Part shown: one piece after another, positions 31,706 to 41,712 of the stretch | How positions within the stretch are numbered: the stretch's first letter is position 1 | Layout: each line of letters begins with the position of its first letter | From: an uncultured Oceanospirillales bacterium | GTDB taxonomy: Bacteria > Pseudomonadota > Gammaproteobacteria > Pseudomonadales > Endozoicomonadaceae | Direction: 5' to 3' | Assembly: GCA_947040555.1 (NCBI GenBank) | Contig: CAMRBW010000009.1 | Coordinates: forward strand, 1 to 50,897 | Length of the DNA: 50,897 nucleotides | Made by a program: the position numbers and the translations under genes | The notes under the pieces: model-generated | Told to the model about the DNA's origin: nothing | Databases searched by the model: none | Seen by the model: the letters and a program-made list of their open reading frames with translations, nothing else

Positions 31706-32098
31706 ATGAGTATGCAGGACCCGTTAGCAGATATGCTAACTCGCATCCGTAATGCCCAGATGGCAGAACATGCTTCTGTCGTTATGCCTGCTTCAAAAAT
31801 TAAGGCTGCTGTAGCCGAAGTGCTGAAGAAAGAAGGCTACATCGCTGACTACAAAGTAGACGGCGAAGTTAAGGCTCTGATGACAATCGAGCTGAAGTAC
31901 TTTGAAGGCAAGCCTGTTATTGAAGAGATCAAGCGCGTAAGTCGTCCTGGTCTTCGTAACTACCGCGCTGCCGCTGACCTGCCAAAGGTTAACGGTGGTC
32001 TGGGTATTGCTGTGGTGTCTACCAATAAAGGCGTGATGACTGATCGCGCTGCCCGTACTCAGGGCATTGGTGGCGAAGTTATCTGCACCGTATTTTAA
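31706..32098 (+). CDS. rpsH: 30S ribosomal protein S8
   Basis: A 130-residue protein (E. coli 130) with the invariant start [18 protein letters not shown]. In E. coli S8 represses the spc operon by binding mRNA at the rplE start; I could not define that site here. 29 bases after rpsN, 12 before rplF. Confidence 0.97.
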   Translation: MSMQDPLADMLTRIRNAQMAEHASVVMPASKIKAAVAEVLKKEGYIADYKVDGEVKALMTIELKYFEGKPVIEEIKRVSRPGLRNYRAAADLPKVNGGLGIAVVSTNKGVMTDRAARTQGIGGEVICTVF

Positions 32099-32110
32099 AG
32101 GAGGATCGGA

Positions 32111-32644
32111 ATGTCTCGTATAGCGAAGGCTCCGGTTGAACTTCCTTCCGGTGTACAAATAACTTTGTCTGCAGGCCATATCGCTGTTAAAGGCGGTAAA
32201 GGTTCTTTGCAGATGGATCTCCACAACGCAGTGGAAATCAAACAGGACGATAACGTTCTGACTTTTGAAGCTCGTGACGGCAGCAAGCTGTCTCGCGCCA
32301 TGTCAGGCACGACCCGTGCTCTGGTAAACAACATGGTGACTGGCGTTTCTGCAGGTTTCGAAAAGAAACTGCAGCTGGTCGGTGTTGGTTATCGTGCGCA
32401 GATGAAGGGCAAGACCCTGAGTCTGGCCCTGGGCTTTTCTCACCCGGTAGAGTATGACCTGCCAGAAGGTGTGATTGCCGAAACCCCAACTCAGACTGAA
32501 GTTCTGATCAAGGGTATCGACAAGCAGCTCGTTGGTCAGGTTGCCGCCGAAATCCGCGACTTCCGTCGTCCGGAGCCTTACAAAGGTAAGGGTGTCCGTT
32601 ACGCAGACGAAATGGTTCGCCGTAAGGAAGCCAAGAAGAAGTAA
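32111..32644 (+). CDS. rplF: 50S ribosomal protein L6
   Basis: A 177-residue protein (E. coli 177) near the factor-binding site. Two L6 domains; the second ends with the signature [16 protein letters not shown]. Preceded by aaaggaggatcgga, an extended Shine-Dalgarno overlapping the rpsH stop region. Confidence 0.97.
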   Translation: MSRIAKAPVELPSGVQITLSAGHIAVKGGKGSLQMDLHNAVEIKQDDNVLTFEARDGSKLSRAMSGTTRALVNNMVTGVSAGFEKKLQLVGVGYRAQMKGKTLSLALGFSHPVEYDLPEGVIAETPTQTEVLIKGIDKQLVGQVAAEIRDFRRPEPYKGKGVRYADEMVRRKEAKKK

Positions 32645-32668
32645 CGGTTAGGAAATAAGGGTAAGATT

Positions 32669-33019
32669 ATGAGCGAAAAGAAAGTAGCCCGTTTGCGCCG
32701 TGCAAAGCGCTCTCGGATGAAAATGCGTGAACTTCGCGTTGCCCGCCTGACCGTGCACCGTACTCCATGTCACATCTATGCACAGGTGATTGACGCGGAA
32801 GGCGGCAAGGTTCTGGCGGCGGCTTCTACTTTAGAAAAAGAGCTGCGTAGCGAAGCAACCGGTAATGTTGAGGCAGCCCAGAAGGTTGGCGCTCTGGTCG
32901 CAGAACGCGCCAAAGCAGCTGGTCTGACCAAGGTTGCCTTTGACCGCTCCGGCTTCAAGTATCACGGTCGTGTCAAAGCTCTTGCAGACGCAGCCCGTGA
33001 AAACGGTCTGGAATTCTAA
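32669..33019 (+). CDS. rplR: 50S ribosomal protein L18
   Basis: A 116-residue 5S rRNA-binding protein (E. coli 117). [16 protein letters not shown], then [20 protein letters not shown] at the C-terminal side. 12 bases before rpsE. Confidence 0.97.
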   Translation: MSEKKVARLRRAKRSRMKMRELRVARLTVHRTPCHIYAQVIDAEGGKVLAAASTLEKELRSEATGNVEAAQKVGALVAERAKAAGLTKVAFDRSGFKYHGRVKALADAARENGLEF

Positions 33020-33031
33020 GAGGTACGAGCT

Positions 33032-33544
33032 ATGGCTAAAGACGACCGCAGAGATAAAGTCGGTAACGACGAAGGCCTGATCGAGAAATTGGTCCAGGTT
33101 AACCGTGTAGCCAAAGTAGTTAAGGGTGGCCGTATCTTCGGTTTCACCGCTCTGACTGTTGTTGGTGACGGCAAAGGTAAAGTAGGCTTCGGTCGTGGCA
33201 AGGCGCGTGAAGTGCCAGTTGCCATCCAGAAGGCTATGGAAGCTGCACGTCGCAACATGATCCAGGTTGACCTGAATGGTACTACCATTCAGTATCCGGT
33301 GAAGGCTGCTCACGGCGCATCCAAAATTTACATGCAGCCTGCTTCCGAAGGTACCGGTGTTATTGCCGGTGGTGCAATGCGCGCCGTCCTGGAAGTGGCT
33401 GGTGTACACAACGTACTGGCTAAGTGCTACGGCTCTACCAACCCAGTTAACGTTGTTCGTGCTACCTTCAACGGCCTGAAGAGCGTTCGCGCTCCAGAAG
33501 ACGTTGCTGCGAAGCGTGGCAAGACTGTCGAAGAGATCCTGTGA
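33032..33544 (+). CDS. rpsE: 30S ribosomal protein S5
   Basis: A 170-residue protein (E. coli 167) with the dsRBD-like fold; the spectinomycin loop is [17 protein letters not shown] with wild-type Lys/Gly residues. [20 protein letters not shown] is the family signature. Confidence 0.97.
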   Translation: MAKDDRRDKVGNDEGLIEKLVQVNRVAKVVKGGRIFGFTALTVVGDGKGKVGFGRGKAREVPVAIQKAMEAARRNMIQVDLNGTTIQYPVKAAHGASKIYMQPASEGTGVIAGGAMRAVLEVAGVHNVLAKCYGSTNPVNVVRATFNGLKSVRAPEDVAAKRGKTVEEIL

Positions 33545-33551
33545 GGTTCAC

Positions 33552-33737
33552 ATGGCAGAGAAGAAGATCAAAGTAACGCTCACCAAGAGTGTCAGCGGTC
33601 GACTCGAAAGCCACAAGGCCTGTGTTAAGGGTCTCGGTCTACGTCGAATCGGCCACACTGTTGAAGTGGAAGATACCCCTTCCGTTCGCGGTATGGTGAA
33701 CAAGGTTAACTACCTCGTTCGCGTCGAAGGAGAGTAA
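33552..33737 (+). CDS. rpmD: 50S ribosomal protein L30
   Basis: A 61-residue protein (E. coli 59). [20 protein letters not shown] and [20 protein letters not shown]. The frame opens at 33504 inside rpsE; the ATG at 33552 follows tgaggttcac. 2 bases from rplO. Confidence 0.95.
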   Translation: MAEKKIKVTLTKSVSGRLESHKACVKGLGLRRIGHTVEVEDTPSVRGMVNKVNYLVRVEGE

Positions 33738-33739
33738 GA

Positions 33740-34174
33740 ATGAAATTGAATACTCTGTCTCCGGCCGAAGGTAGCCGCAAGGCTGGCAAGCGTGTCGGTC
33801 GTGGTATTGGTAGCGGTCTGGGTAAAACCTGTGGCCGTGGCCACAAAGGTCAGAAGTCACGTTCTGGTGGTAGTGTTAAGCCGGGCTTTGAAGGCGGTCA
33901 GCAGCCATTGCAACGTCGTCTTCCCAAGTACGGCTTTAGCTCTCGTCTGGCTCGTGTAACTGCCGAAATTCGCCTGGCCGAACTGGCTAGCGTGAATGCT
34001 GAAGTTATCGATCTGGAAGCTCTGCGTACAGCGGATCTGATCAACAATAGCATCAAGCGTGCGAAAGTTGTTCTGTCCGGTGAGATCAGCAAAGCTGTGA
34101 CCATCAAAGGTCTGATGGTCACCAAAGGTGCTCGTGCCGCTATCGAAGCTGCTGGTGGCAAGATCGAGGACTAA
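33740..34174 (+). CDS. rplO: 50S ribosomal protein L15
   Basis: A 144-residue protein (E. coli 144) with the Gly-rich rRNA-binding N terminus ([20 protein letters not shown] and KSRSGG). Its TAA is directly followed by the secY ATG, zero gap. Confidence 0.97.
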   Translation: MKLNTLSPAEGSRKAGKRVGRGIGSGLGKTCGRGHKGQKSRSGGSVKPGFEGGQQPLQRRLPKYGFSSRLARVTAEIRLAELASVNAEVIDLEALRTADLINNSIKRAKVVLSGEISKAVTIKGLMVTKGARAAIEAAGGKIED

Positions 34175-35500
34175 ATGGCTAAGACACTACCAGTTGGAAA
34201 TCAGAGCGGTCTGAACGAGCTTTGGGCTCGCGTCAGATTCGTGTTCCTTGCCATTCTGGTATACCGGATCGGGGCTCATATCCCCGTTCCTGGTATTAAC
34301 CCGGATGAGCTGGCGCGAGTGTTCAGTCAGAATGAAGGGACCATTCTTGGTCTCTTCAATATGTTCTCTGGCGGTGCACTTGAGCGTATGTCTGTTCTGG
34401 CTCTAGGTATCATGCCCTACATCTCTGCATCGATTATCATGCAGCTGATGTCAGTTGTGAGTCCGCAACTGGAACAGTTAAAAAAGGAAGGGGAGAGCGG
34501 TCGTCGAAAGATCAGCCAGTACACCCGCTACGGTACAGTCCTGCTTGCCCTGATTCAGGGTACGGGTATGACTGTCGGCCTGGCTAACCAGGGCGTGGCG
34601 CTGAGTATGGGTTTGAGCTTCTACTTCGTAGCTGTCGCGACTTTCGTGACAGGCGCTGTATTCATGATGTGGCTCGGTGAACAGGTCACGGAGCGTGGTA
34701 TCGGTAACGGTATCTCGATTCTGATTTTCAGTGGTATTGTCGCTGGGCTGCCGGGTGCCATTGTGCAGTCTTTCGAGTCAGCCCGTCAGGGTGATGTGAA
34801 TATTCTTGCGCTGTTGGTGGTGGCTGTACTGGCTATTGCCGTGATTGCAGGTGTGGTTTTTGTGGAACGCGGTCAACGCCGGATTACAGTAAACTATGCC
34901 AAGCGTCAGCAGGGTCGTAAGGTATTTGCTGCCCAAAGCAGTCATCTGCCCCTGAAGGTGAATATGGCCGGCGTTATTCCTGCTATTTTCGCTTCCAGTA
35001 TTTTGCTGTTTCCTGCATCCATCGCGCAATGGTTCGGCCAGGGCGAAGGATGGGGATGGTTACAAAAGATTGCTCTGGCCTTAGGGCCAGGTCAGCCACT
35101 GAACATTGTATTGTTCTCGGCTGGCATTGTATTCTTCTGCTTCTTCTACACCGCTTTGGTCTTTAATCCAAAAGACGTGGCGGATAACCTGAAGAAGTCA
35201 GGAGCATTTATACCCGGTATCCGTCCGGGTGAGCATACGGCTCGCTACATTGATGGCGTGCTGACAAGGCTTACTCTGGTTGGCGCTGTCTACATGACGT
35301 CAGTCTGCCTTCTGCCCCAGTTTCTGGTGGTGTGGGCAAACGTACCTTTCTATCTGGGTGGTACGTCACTGTTGATCGTTGTAGTAGTTGTCATGGATAC
35401 CATGGCGCAGATTCAGTCTCATCTGATGTCGAGTCAGTATGAGTCTCTGATGAAGAAAGCTAATCTTAAGGGTTACGGTTCTGGTGGTATGACTCGCTGA
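34175..35500 (+). CDS. secY: Preprotein translocase subunit SecY
   Basis: A 441-residue inner-membrane channel protein (E. coli 443) with ten membrane segments. Plug and first segments include [19 protein letters not shown]; the cytoplasmic loop that binds SecA and ribosomes contains [15 protein letters not shown], and the C-terminal loop [13 protein letters not shown]. Partners in the window: SecE at 6096. Embedded in the spc operon as in nearly all bacteria. Confidence 0.98.
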   Translation: MAKTLPVGNQSGLNELWARVRFVFLAILVYRIGAHIPVPGINPDELARVFSQNEGTILGLFNMFSGGALERMSVLALGIMPYISASIIMQLMSVVSPQLEQLKKEGESGRRKISQYTRYGTVLLALIQGTGMTVGLANQGVALSMGLSFYFVAVATFVTGAVFMMWLGEQVTERGIGNGISILIFSGIVAGLPGAIVQSFESARQGDVNILALLVVAVLAIAVIAGVVFVERGQRRITVNYAKRQQGRKVFAAQSSHLPLKVNMAGVIPAIFASSILLFPASIAQWFGQGEGWGWLQKIALALGPGQPLNIVLFSAGIVFFCFFYTALVFNPKDVADNLKKSGAFIPGIRPGEHTARYIDGVLTRLTLVGAVYMTSVCLLPQFLVVWANVPFYLGGTSLLIVVVVVMDTMAQIQSHLMSSQYESLMKKANLKGYGSGGMTR

Positions 35501-35544
35501 GTCAACCCCTGAAATCGTAGCTCTGCCGATAGTGGAGAAGAACC

Positions 35545-35661
35545 ATGAAAGTTCGAGCTTCTGTAAAGAAAATCTGCCGCGATTGCAAGATCATTAAGCG
35601 CAAAGGCGCTGTTCGTGTAATCTGCAGCAAAGAGCCCCGTCACAAACAACGTCAGGGCTAA
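35545..35661 (+). CDS. rpmJ: 50S ribosomal protein L36
   Basis: A 38-residue protein of the zinc-binding type: [20 protein letters not shown], with CxxC (C11, C14), a further Cys in VICS and a His in PRHKQRQG. Same length as E. coli RpmJ. Ribosome binding site gtggagaagaacc. Last gene of the spc part. Confidence 0.96.
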   Translation: MKVRASVKKICRDCKIIKRKGAVRVICSKEPRHKQRQG

Positions 35662-35848
35662 TCGCATCAGGGGTTAAACCCGATTCGGCCAACCGCCTGG
35701 CCGGGCTCAAAAATGGCTTATATGTCATTTGAGTTGTCCGTATGGCTAGGCGGTTGCTTTATAGGTTGGTAGTATGTAATATGCTCAACCTTTCGACTTG
35801 GGTTTATCCTTCGCGTTGCAATTAGGCGAAACTCACGGAGACGATTGA
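35662..35848 (+). promoter_or_regulatory. Alpha-operon leader, candidate S4 target
   Basis: 187-base spacer. Long-range stem caaccgcctggcc (35690-35702) with ggctaggcggttg (35744-35756), one mismatch, enclosing an inner ctcaaa/catttgag hairpin. In E. coli S4 binds a pseudoknot in the alpha leader to repress rpsM-rpsK-rpsD-rplQ, and that leader also has a catttgagt stretch. I infer a functional analogue; the pseudoknot is not proven. Confidence 0.5.
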
Positions 35849-36205
35849 ATGGCCCGTATTGCTGGCGTCAATATCCCGGATAACAAACATACTGTTATCT
35901 CGCTGACTTACATCTTTGGTGTTGGTCAGCACACCGCTCAGAAAATTTGTGCGACAACTGGAATCAATCCAGCTGTCAAGATCTCTGGTCTGAGCGATGA
36001 TGAAATCGAGAAGCTGCGTACCGCAGTCGGAGAATTCTCCGTCGAAGGTGACCTGCGTCGCGAAGTCAACATGAATATTAAGCGTCTGATGGACCTGGGC
36101 TGCTATCGCGGTCTGCGTCATCGTCGCAATCTGCCGGTTCGTGGACAGCGCACTAAAACTAATGCGCGTACCCGTAAGGGACCACGTAAGCCGATTCGTA
36201 AGTAA
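35849..36205 (+). CDS. rpsM: 30S ribosomal protein S13
   Basis: A 118-residue head protein (E. coli 118) of the B1 bridges. [20 protein letters not shown], and the C-terminal tail [18 protein letters not shown] that contacts P-site tRNA. First gene of the alpha operon. Confidence 0.98.
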   Translation: MARIAGVNIPDNKHTVISLTYIFGVGQHTAQKICATTGINPAVKISGLSDDEIEKLRTAVGEFSVEGDLRREVNMNIKRLMDLGCYRGLRHRRNLPVRGQRTKTNARTRKGPRKPIRK

Positions 36206-36251
36206 GTACAACTGGTTCTTCCAGTCGTCTTGATACAGGAACAATTCTGAT

Positions 36252-36641
36252 ATGGCAAAGCCAGGTATTCGTTCACGTAAAAAGGTGAAGAAGACAGTTG
36301 TGGACGGTGTTGCACACATCCACGCTTCTTTTAACAACACCATCGTGACTATTACCGACCGCCAGGGCAACACGCTCTCCTGGGCCACCGCTGGTGGTTC
36401 TGGTTTCCGTGGCTCTCGCAAGTCGACTCCTTTTGCTGCCCAGGTAGCTGCGGAGCGTGCGGGAAATGCAGCCGCTGAGTACGGTCTGAAGAATCTTGAC
36501 GTTTGTGTAAAAGGCCCCGGCCCCGGCCGTGAGTCTGCTGTTCGCGCACTGAACGCCTGCGGATACAAGATCACTAACATCACTGATGTTACCCCGATCC
36601 CGCACAACGGCTGTCGTCCGCCTAAAAAGCGTCGCGTGTAA
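36252..36641 (+). CDS. rpsK: 30S ribosomal protein S11
   Basis: A 129-residue platform protein (E. coli 129). [19 protein letters not shown], and the C-terminal [17 protein letters not shown], including the Asn-Gly where isoaspartate forms in E. coli. Confidence 0.98.
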   Translation: MAKPGIRSRKKVKKTVVDGVAHIHASFNNTIVTITDRQGNTLSWATAGGSGFRGSRKSTPFAAQVAAERAGNAAAEYGLKNLDVCVKGPGPGRESAVRALNACGYKITNITDVTPIPHNGCRPPKKRRV

Positions 36642-36659
36642 TCAGGAGATAGGGTCAAA

Positions 36660-37280
36660 ATGGCAAGATATATAGGTCCCAAGTGCAAACTGTCTCGTCG
36701 TGAAGGCACCGACCTCTTTTTGAAGAGCGGTGTGCGTCCACACGAGTCCAAGTGTCGCGCTGAGGTAGTACCCGGTCAGCACGGTCAGCGTCGTGGACGT
36801 CTGTCCGACTACGGTGTACAGCTGCGTGAAAAGCAGAAAGTACGTCGTACTTACGGTGTACTGGAAAAGCAATTTCAAAACTACTACAAAGAAGCCGATC
36901 GTCTGAAGGGCGCAACAGGTGTTAACCTGCTGCAACTTCTCGAAGGTCGTCTGGATAACGTAGTATACCGTATGGGCTTTGGCTCCACGCGTGCGGAAGC
37001 ACGTCAGCTGTGCAGCCACAAGGCCATCATGGTAAATGGTAAGACAGTCAACATCCCGTCCTACCAGGTTAAGCCTGGTGATGTTGTCGCTGTCCGCGAA
37101 AAGGCCAAGAACCAACTGCGTATTAACGCAGCACTGGAACTGGCTGCCCAGCGCGGTTTTTCCGTGTGGGTAGAGGTTGATGCCAAGAAGAAAGAAGGTA
37201 CTTTCAAGGTTCAGCCAGAGCGGAGTGATCTGTCAGCCGACATCAACGAAAACCTGATCGTCGAGCTGTACTCCAAGTAA
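36660..37280 (+). CDS. rpsD: 30S ribosomal protein S4
   Basis: A 206-residue assembly protein (E. coli 206) and the translational repressor of the alpha operon in enterobacteria. [20 protein letters not shown] at the start; S4 domain with [20 protein letters not shown] and the end [10 protein letters not shown]. Lacks the zinc-finger Cys cluster of some bacteria. Confidence 0.98.
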   Translation: MARYIGPKCKLSRREGTDLFLKSGVRPHESKCRAEVVPGQHGQRRGRLSDYGVQLREKQKVRRTYGVLEKQFQNYYKEADRLKGATGVNLLQLLEGRLDNVVYRMGFGSTRAEARQLCSHKAIMVNGKTVNIPSYQVKPGDVVAVREKAKNQLRINAALELAAQRGFSVWVEVDAKKKEGTFKVQPERSDLSADINENLIVELYSK

Positions 37281-37310
37281 GGGATAGATAACTAGGTGGG
37301 GTGTTCATCC

Positions 37311-38312
37311 ATGCAGAACTCGGCTACAGAATTTTTGACTCCGCGTCATATCGACGTTGAGGAGCACAGCCCAACACGTGCCAAGATTACTCTCGAGCCT
37401 CTTGAGCGTGGTTTTGGTCATACTTTGGGCAACGCGCTGCGGCGTATTCTGCTGTCCTCAATGCCCGGTTGCGCAGTTGTCGAAGCCGAGATCGACGGGG
37501 TGCAGCATGAGTACAGCACAGTAGAAGGTGTGCAGGAAGACGTTATCGACATCCTGCTCAACCTGAAAGGTCTCGCGATCCGTATGGCGGGTCGTGATGA
37601 GGTAACTCTGACTCTCTCCCATCAGGGAGCGGGCGTTGTTACTGCTGGGGATATTCAGCTGGATCATGATGTTGAAATCCTGAATCCCGAGCACGTGATT
37701 GCTCACGTGAACGAGAAGGGAAATCTCAACATGAAGCTGCTGGTTCGTCGCGGTCGCGGTTATGAAACTGCTGATCAGCGTCGTTCCGAAGAAGACGAAA
37801 GCCGTTCTATCGGTCGTCTGCAGCTGGATGCCACTTATAGCCCGGTGCATCGAGTCGCTTATGTTGTTGAACGTGCGCGTGTTGAACAGCGCACTGACCT
37901 CGACAAACTGGTTCTGGATCTGGAGACCAATGGTACTCTGGATCCTGATGAAGCCATCCGCCGTGCTGCAACTATTTTGCAGCAACAGCTGGCTGTTTTC
38001 GTCGACCTGGAAGGCGATGCAGAACCTGAACCAGAACAAAAAGAAGATGAAGTTGATCCGATTCTTCTGCGTCCGGTTGATGATCTGGAGCTGACTGTAC
38101 GTAGCGCCAACTGCCTGAAGGCAGAGAACATCTATTACATCGGCGATCTGATTCAGCGCACTGAGGTTGAGCTGCTGAAAACCCCGAACCTGGGCAAAAA
38201 GTCCCTTACCGAGATCAAAGACGTTCTTGCTTCCCGTGGTCTGAGTCTGGGCATGCGCCTGGACAACTGGCCACCGGCGAGCCTGAAGTCCGACGACAAG
38301 GTTTCAGCTTAA
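37311..38312 (+). CDS. rpoA: DNA-directed RNA polymerase subunit alpha
   Basis: A 333-residue subunit (E. coli 329). N-terminal dimerisation domain with [21 protein letters not shown]-terminal domain with [20 protein letters not shown] and [16 protein letters not shown] that binds UP elements and activators. The linker is acidic ([10 protein letters not shown]). The ATG at 37311 ([16 protein letters not shown]) is chosen over the frame opening at 37296. Confidence 0.98.
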   Translation: MQNSATEFLTPRHIDVEEHSPTRAKITLEPLERGFGHTLGNALRRILLSSMPGCAVVEAEIDGVQHEYSTVEGVQEDVIDILLNLKGLAIRMAGRDEVTLTLSHQGAGVVTAGDIQLDHDVEILNPEHVIAHVNEKGNLNMKLLVRRGRGYETADQRRSEEDESRSIGRLQLDATYSPVHRVAYVVERARVEQRTDLDKLVLDLETNGTLDPDEAIRRAATILQQQLAVFVDLEGDAEPEPEQKEDEVDPILLRPVDDLELTVRSANCLKAENIYYIGDLIQRTEVELLKTPNLGKKSLTEIKDVLASRGLSLGMRLDNWPPASLKSDDKVSA

Positions 38313-38345
38313 TAACCAGTCTCTATCTGGTAAGGATGAAGAATC

Positions 38346-38726
38346 ATGCGTCATCGTAAGAGTGGACGTAAGCTTAACCGGAACAGTTCACATCGCCTGG
38401 CGATGTTCAAGAACATGACTGCTTCCCTGGTTGAGCATGAGATTATCAAGACGACTCTGCCCAAGGCCAAAGAATTGCGCCGTGTGGCTGAGCCGCTGAT
38501 TACTCTGGCGAAGGAAGATTCCGTAGCCAATCGCCGTCTGGCATTTGACCGCCTGCGTAACAAGGCCACAGTGGGTAAGCTGTTTACCGATCTGGGTCCT
38601 CGTTACAAAGAACGTCCAGGTGGCTACATTCGTATCCTGAAGTGCGGCTTCCGTCAAGGCGACGCTGCTCCAATGGCATACGTTGAACTGGTTGATCGTC
38701 CTGTAGCTGAGGCTACTGAGGAATAA
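38346..38726 (+). CDS. rplQ: 50S ribosomal protein L17
   Basis: A 126-residue protein (E. coli 127). [20 protein letters not shown] is the invariant start. Last gene of the ribosomal superoperon, followed by a terminator. Confidence 0.98.
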   Translation: MRHRKSGRKLNRNSSHRLAMFKNMTASLVEHEIIKTTLPKAKELRRVAEPLITLAKEDSVANRRLAFDRLRNKATVGKLFTDLGPRYKERPGGYIRILKCGFRQGDAAPMAYVELVDRPVAEATEE

Positions 38727-38744
38727 GATCTCCAGATCGTAGAA

Positions 38745-38776
38745 AGCTCCCAGTCTTCGGATTGGGGGCTTTTTTT
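38745..38776 (+). terminator. Terminator of the S10-spc-alpha superoperon
   Basis: 11-bp stem agctcccagtc / gattgggggct (two G-T pairs), ttcg tetraloop, seven T. Confidence 0.93.
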
Positions 38777-38807
38777 ATACCTGAAAAAAGGGAATTGAAT
38801 CGTAAGT

Positions 38808-39908
38808 ATGTCGGCACATGTAACATTCAGTCAGGCTCATTCAGAGGTCTTGGTCGTCTCTCTTTCCGGTCATTGGGGGAAAGAGCTGGACCCGGTTGTT
38901 CAGCAGGAGCTTGAACAAAAACTTCGAGAGATAGATGGAGCAATAAAGCTGGAGCCCGGCAATGACTTTAGCTGGGACAGCCATTTTCCTGTTTATCTTT
39001 ATTCCTGTATGCGTAATGTGAAGAATCAAGGCTGTTCGCTTGATCTGTCCGCCATGCCAGTTGCCGTCCGCAAGCTGCTGCAGCTGGCCAACGCAGTTCC
39101 TCCCAATACCTCTGCACAATCTTCTGAAAAAAGACCTTTTGCGCCGTTTGCAGGCACTATCAAGGAGGCTTATGGGCTTCTCGCTTTTCTGGGTGAGATG
39201 GTTTTTGCCACCTTAAGACTGATAACAGGTCGTAGCCACATGCGCGGGGTGGATGCGTTGACCTCCCTGAGTCAGGCTGGTCCCAAAGCGATAGGCATTA
39301 TTACCTTAATCAGCATTCTGGTCGGTATGATTCTGGCCTATCTCGGTATGATTCAACTGCAGCAGTTTGGCGCAGAAGTTTATGTCGCCAATCTTGTTGG
39401 TTTGGGCATGGTGCGTGAGATGGGCGCCCTGATGACGGCTGTTATCATGGCCGGTCGTACAGGCGCGGCCTGGGCTGCTGAACTCGGGGCCATGAAGGTC
39501 AATGAAGAGGTAGATGCACTAACGACAATGGGAATTCGTCCGATGGACTTTCTGGTGATGCCGCGTCTGTTGGCGATGGTCATTATGATGCCACTGTTGT
39601 GTATCTATAGTTTTGTATTAGGCATTGTTGGTGGTGCAGCTGTTGTATTGACGATGAATATGACACCGCGGATGTATATATCCCAGTTGCTCACCGCATT
39701 TGGTCCGGACGATATAGCGGTAGGTTGTTTCAAGGGCGCGGTGTTCGGATTGCTGATTGTTCTGGCTGGCTGTAGGTCTGGTATGGAGTGTGGTGGTTCA
39801 TCCGCAGCCGTCGGGCAGGCGACGACCCGTGCGGTAGTCTCAGCTATCGTTTACATCGTAATGGCAGATGCCGGTATGAACCTCTTGTTCTTCCATCTGG
39901 GGATATGA
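38808..39908 (+). CDS. MlaE-family lipid ABC transporter permease with N-terminal STAS-like domain
   Basis: A 366-residue inner-membrane protein. Residues 1 to about 110 are soluble and STAS-like (VVSLSGHWGKELDP..., then GCSLDLSAMPVAVRKLLQL); then a MlaE permease with MRGVDALTSLSQAGPKA, VREMGALMTAVIMAGRTGAA and the helix KVNEEVDALTTMGIRPMDF that contacts the ATPase. In the classic Mla system the STAS protein (MlaB) is separate. First of four coupled genes; with the MCE protein it should move phospholipids between membranes. Starts 31 bases after the L17 terminator, so its promoter must be very close or read-through is used. Confidence 0.88.
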   Translation: MSAHVTFSQAHSEVLVVSLSGHWGKELDPVVQQELEQKLREIDGAIKLEPGNDFSWDSHFPVYLYSCMRNVKNQGCSLDLSAMPVAVRKLLQLANAVPPNTSAQSSEKRPFAPFAGTIKEAYGLLAFLGEMVFATLRLITGRSHMRGVDALTSLSQAGPKAIGIITLISILVGMILAYLGMIQLQQFGAEVYVANLVGLGMVREMGALMTAVIMAGRTGAAWAAELGAMKVNEEVDALTTMGIRPMDFLVMPRLLAMVIMMPLLCIYSFVLGIVGGAAVVLTMNMTPRMYISQLLTAFGPDDIAVGCFKGAVFGLLIVLAGCRSGMECGGSSAAVGQATTRAVVSAIVYIVMADAGMNLLFFHLGI

Positions 39909-39910
39909 CC

Positions 39911-40762
39911 ATGTCCGTTTCTTCTGGCGAAGAAGCTGCTATAGAAGTCCGTGATGTTAATCTGCAATATGGCTCCCGCCTTATTCAGCGGGATCTCAAT
40001 TTTACGGTTAACCGCGGCGATGTCTTTGTAATTATGGGCGGCAGCGGTTGCGGTAAGAGCACCTTGCTTAAACATATGATCGGGCTGTATGAACCGGCAC
40101 AAGGTGAGATTTTCTACAGCGGCCAGAGCTATACCCAGGCGGATGAACAGCAGAGGCAGACTCTGCGTTCCCGTTGGGGAATCACCTTTCAAAGTGGTGC
40201 ACTGTTTAGTGATATGACGCTGGCTCAGAATGTCGCCTTGCCCATGCAGTATGCGGGTGTGGATCGGGCTGAGGTTGATGACCGGGTAGCATTTAAGTTG
40301 GCTCTGGTTGGGCTGGCAGGCTTCGAGAAGTATTATCCCTCCGAGATCAGTGGTGGTATGTGCAAAAGGGCTGGTCTGGCGCGTGCGATTGCTCTTGATC
40401 CTGAGATACTGTTTTTTGATGAGCCGTCTGCGGGTCTTGATCCCTTGAGCGCCCGTCGTCTGGATGAGTTGATTCTCAGTCTTGGCGAGTCAACCGGGGC
40501 GACGGTGGTCATGGTGACCCATGAGCTGGACAGCATTTTTGCCATAGCCAATAACAGTATTTATCTCGATGCGACGCTTAAAACATGGTTGGATAGTGGT
40601 AATCCTTCCTGGTTAAAAATGCACAGCCGGCATGAAGTCGTACGGTCTTTTCTTTCCCGTGGCGAAGCTGTTCCTGATCAAGCTAATCTTGATAAAGGAG
40701 CACCGGGCGGAAAAGAACAAGGGAAATATACAACGTTGTCGAAGGGAGATTCAGAAGAATGA
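39911..40762 (+). CDS. MlaF-family lipid ABC transporter ATPase
   Basis: A 283-residue cytoplasmic ATPase. Walker A GGSGCGKST, Q loop ITFQSGALFSDMT, signature SEISGGMCKRAGLARAIALD, Walker B ILFFDEPSAGLD and the H loop MVTHELDS. GGM in the signature with KRAGLARA is typical of MCE transporters. The frame opens far upstream inside the permease gene; I take the ATG at 39911 since gggg lies 8 bases before it (ATG at 39905, overlapping the permease stop, is the alternative). The C-terminal 30 residues are charged and variable. Confidence 0.9.
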   Translation: MSVSSGEEAAIEVRDVNLQYGSRLIQRDLNFTVNRGDVFVIMGGSGCGKSTLLKHMIGLYEPAQGEIFYSGQSYTQADEQQRQTLRSRWGITFQSGALFSDMTLAQNVALPMQYAGVDRAEVDDRVAFKLALVGLAGFEKYYPSEISGGMCKRAGLARAIALDPEILFFDEPSAGLDPLSARRLDELILSLGESTGATVVMVTHELDSIFAIANNSIYLDATLKTWLDSGNPSWLKMHSRHEVVRSFLSRGEAVPDQANLDKGAPGGKEQGKYTTLSKGDSEE

Positions 40763-41712
40763 GTGCGCGCATACAAGCGGCTGGGGTCGGATTATTTGTT
40801 GTCGTCATGCTTGCTCTTGGTATAGGTATGGCAGTGGTGATCGAAAACGGGAGCTTCTGGGGCGATAACAGGATGCGTTACGAGCTGGTCTATAAAAGCT
40901 CGGTGAAAGGTCTTGTTACCGGTGCCCCCGTTACCCTGAAAGGTGTGCAGATTGGTGACGTCGTTAGTGTAAAAGCTCGCTTTTACCAAGACTCTAATAC
41001 ACCGCTGAACTCTGTGGTTATGGATATTGATCCGGGTCGCATTGATTTCAATGAGGACACTCACGGGGGGATAGACAACATTCTTCTTGAGAGTGGTCTC
41101 TCTGCCAAATTAAAGACCCAAAGTCTTTTAACCGGCCTTCTTTATATTGAGCTGGATTTTTACAGTGATGAGCCCCAGAAAATCGCTGTTGATACTACCT
41201 ATCCGCAGATGTCGACAGTCCCCAGCGATTTGGACAAGCTGGACAATTTTGATGACATCGATTTTGTGCAGTTGGCAAAAAATCTGGAGACGATGATGCA
41301 GAATATGAGCACATTCACCAGTTCCGAAGCGTTCCAGGGCTTGCCGGAACGGATGAGTGATACGCTGGCGACGGTGACCAAAACATTTGCGGCCATGGAA
41401 GTCTCTGCTGTCACCATGAACGAGACATTTGTTGCCTTTCAGACCTCTGCTGCCAGCGTTGGTAACAGTGCAGAGTCGTTTGGAAAGAGCTCTGATGAAG
41501 CCATGAAAAGTATGCAAAAGAGCATGGTCTCTCTTCAGCAGACTGCGCAGCAAGTTAATGCACACCTGAAGCCGGATTCTCCAGTGATCTACAACCTGAA
41601 TAAAAGTCTCGAAAGTGTCAATCGTGCTGCCCGCGCTGTTGAGCAGCTGGTCGAAACCCTGGAGCAGCAGCCCGAAGCAGTGATTACCGGTAAAAGGAAT
41701 GTTCAACGATGA
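40759..41712 (+). CDS. MCE domain lipid-binding protein (MlaD/PqiB type)
   Basis: A 317-residue protein with one N-terminal membrane helix (AAGVGLFVVVMLALGIGMAVV) and one periplasmic MCE domain (YKSSVKGLVTGAPVTLKGVQIGDV, split here). A long C-terminal part is predicted helical with Met/Ser/Gln repeats, and could form a coiled coil. It is the substrate-binding ring of the transporter. Overlaps the ATPase gene and the lipoprotein gene by 4 bases each (ATGA), so the set is translated together. Confidence 0.88.
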   Translation: MSARIQAAGVGLFVVVMLALGIGMAVVIENGSFWGDNRMRYELVYKSSVKGLVTGAPVTLKGVQIGDVVSVKARFYQDSNTPLNSVVMDIDPGRIDFNEDTHGGIDNILLESGLSAKLKTQSLLTGLLYIELDFYSDEPQKIAVDTTYPQMSTVPSDLDKLDNFDDIDFVQLAKNLETMMQNMSTFTSSEAFQGLPERMSDTLATVTKTFAAMEVSAVTMNETFVAFQTSAASVGNSAESFGKSSDEAMKSMQKSMVSLQQTAQQVNAHLKPDSPVIYNLNKSLESVNRAARAVEQLVETLEQQPEAVITGKRNVQR

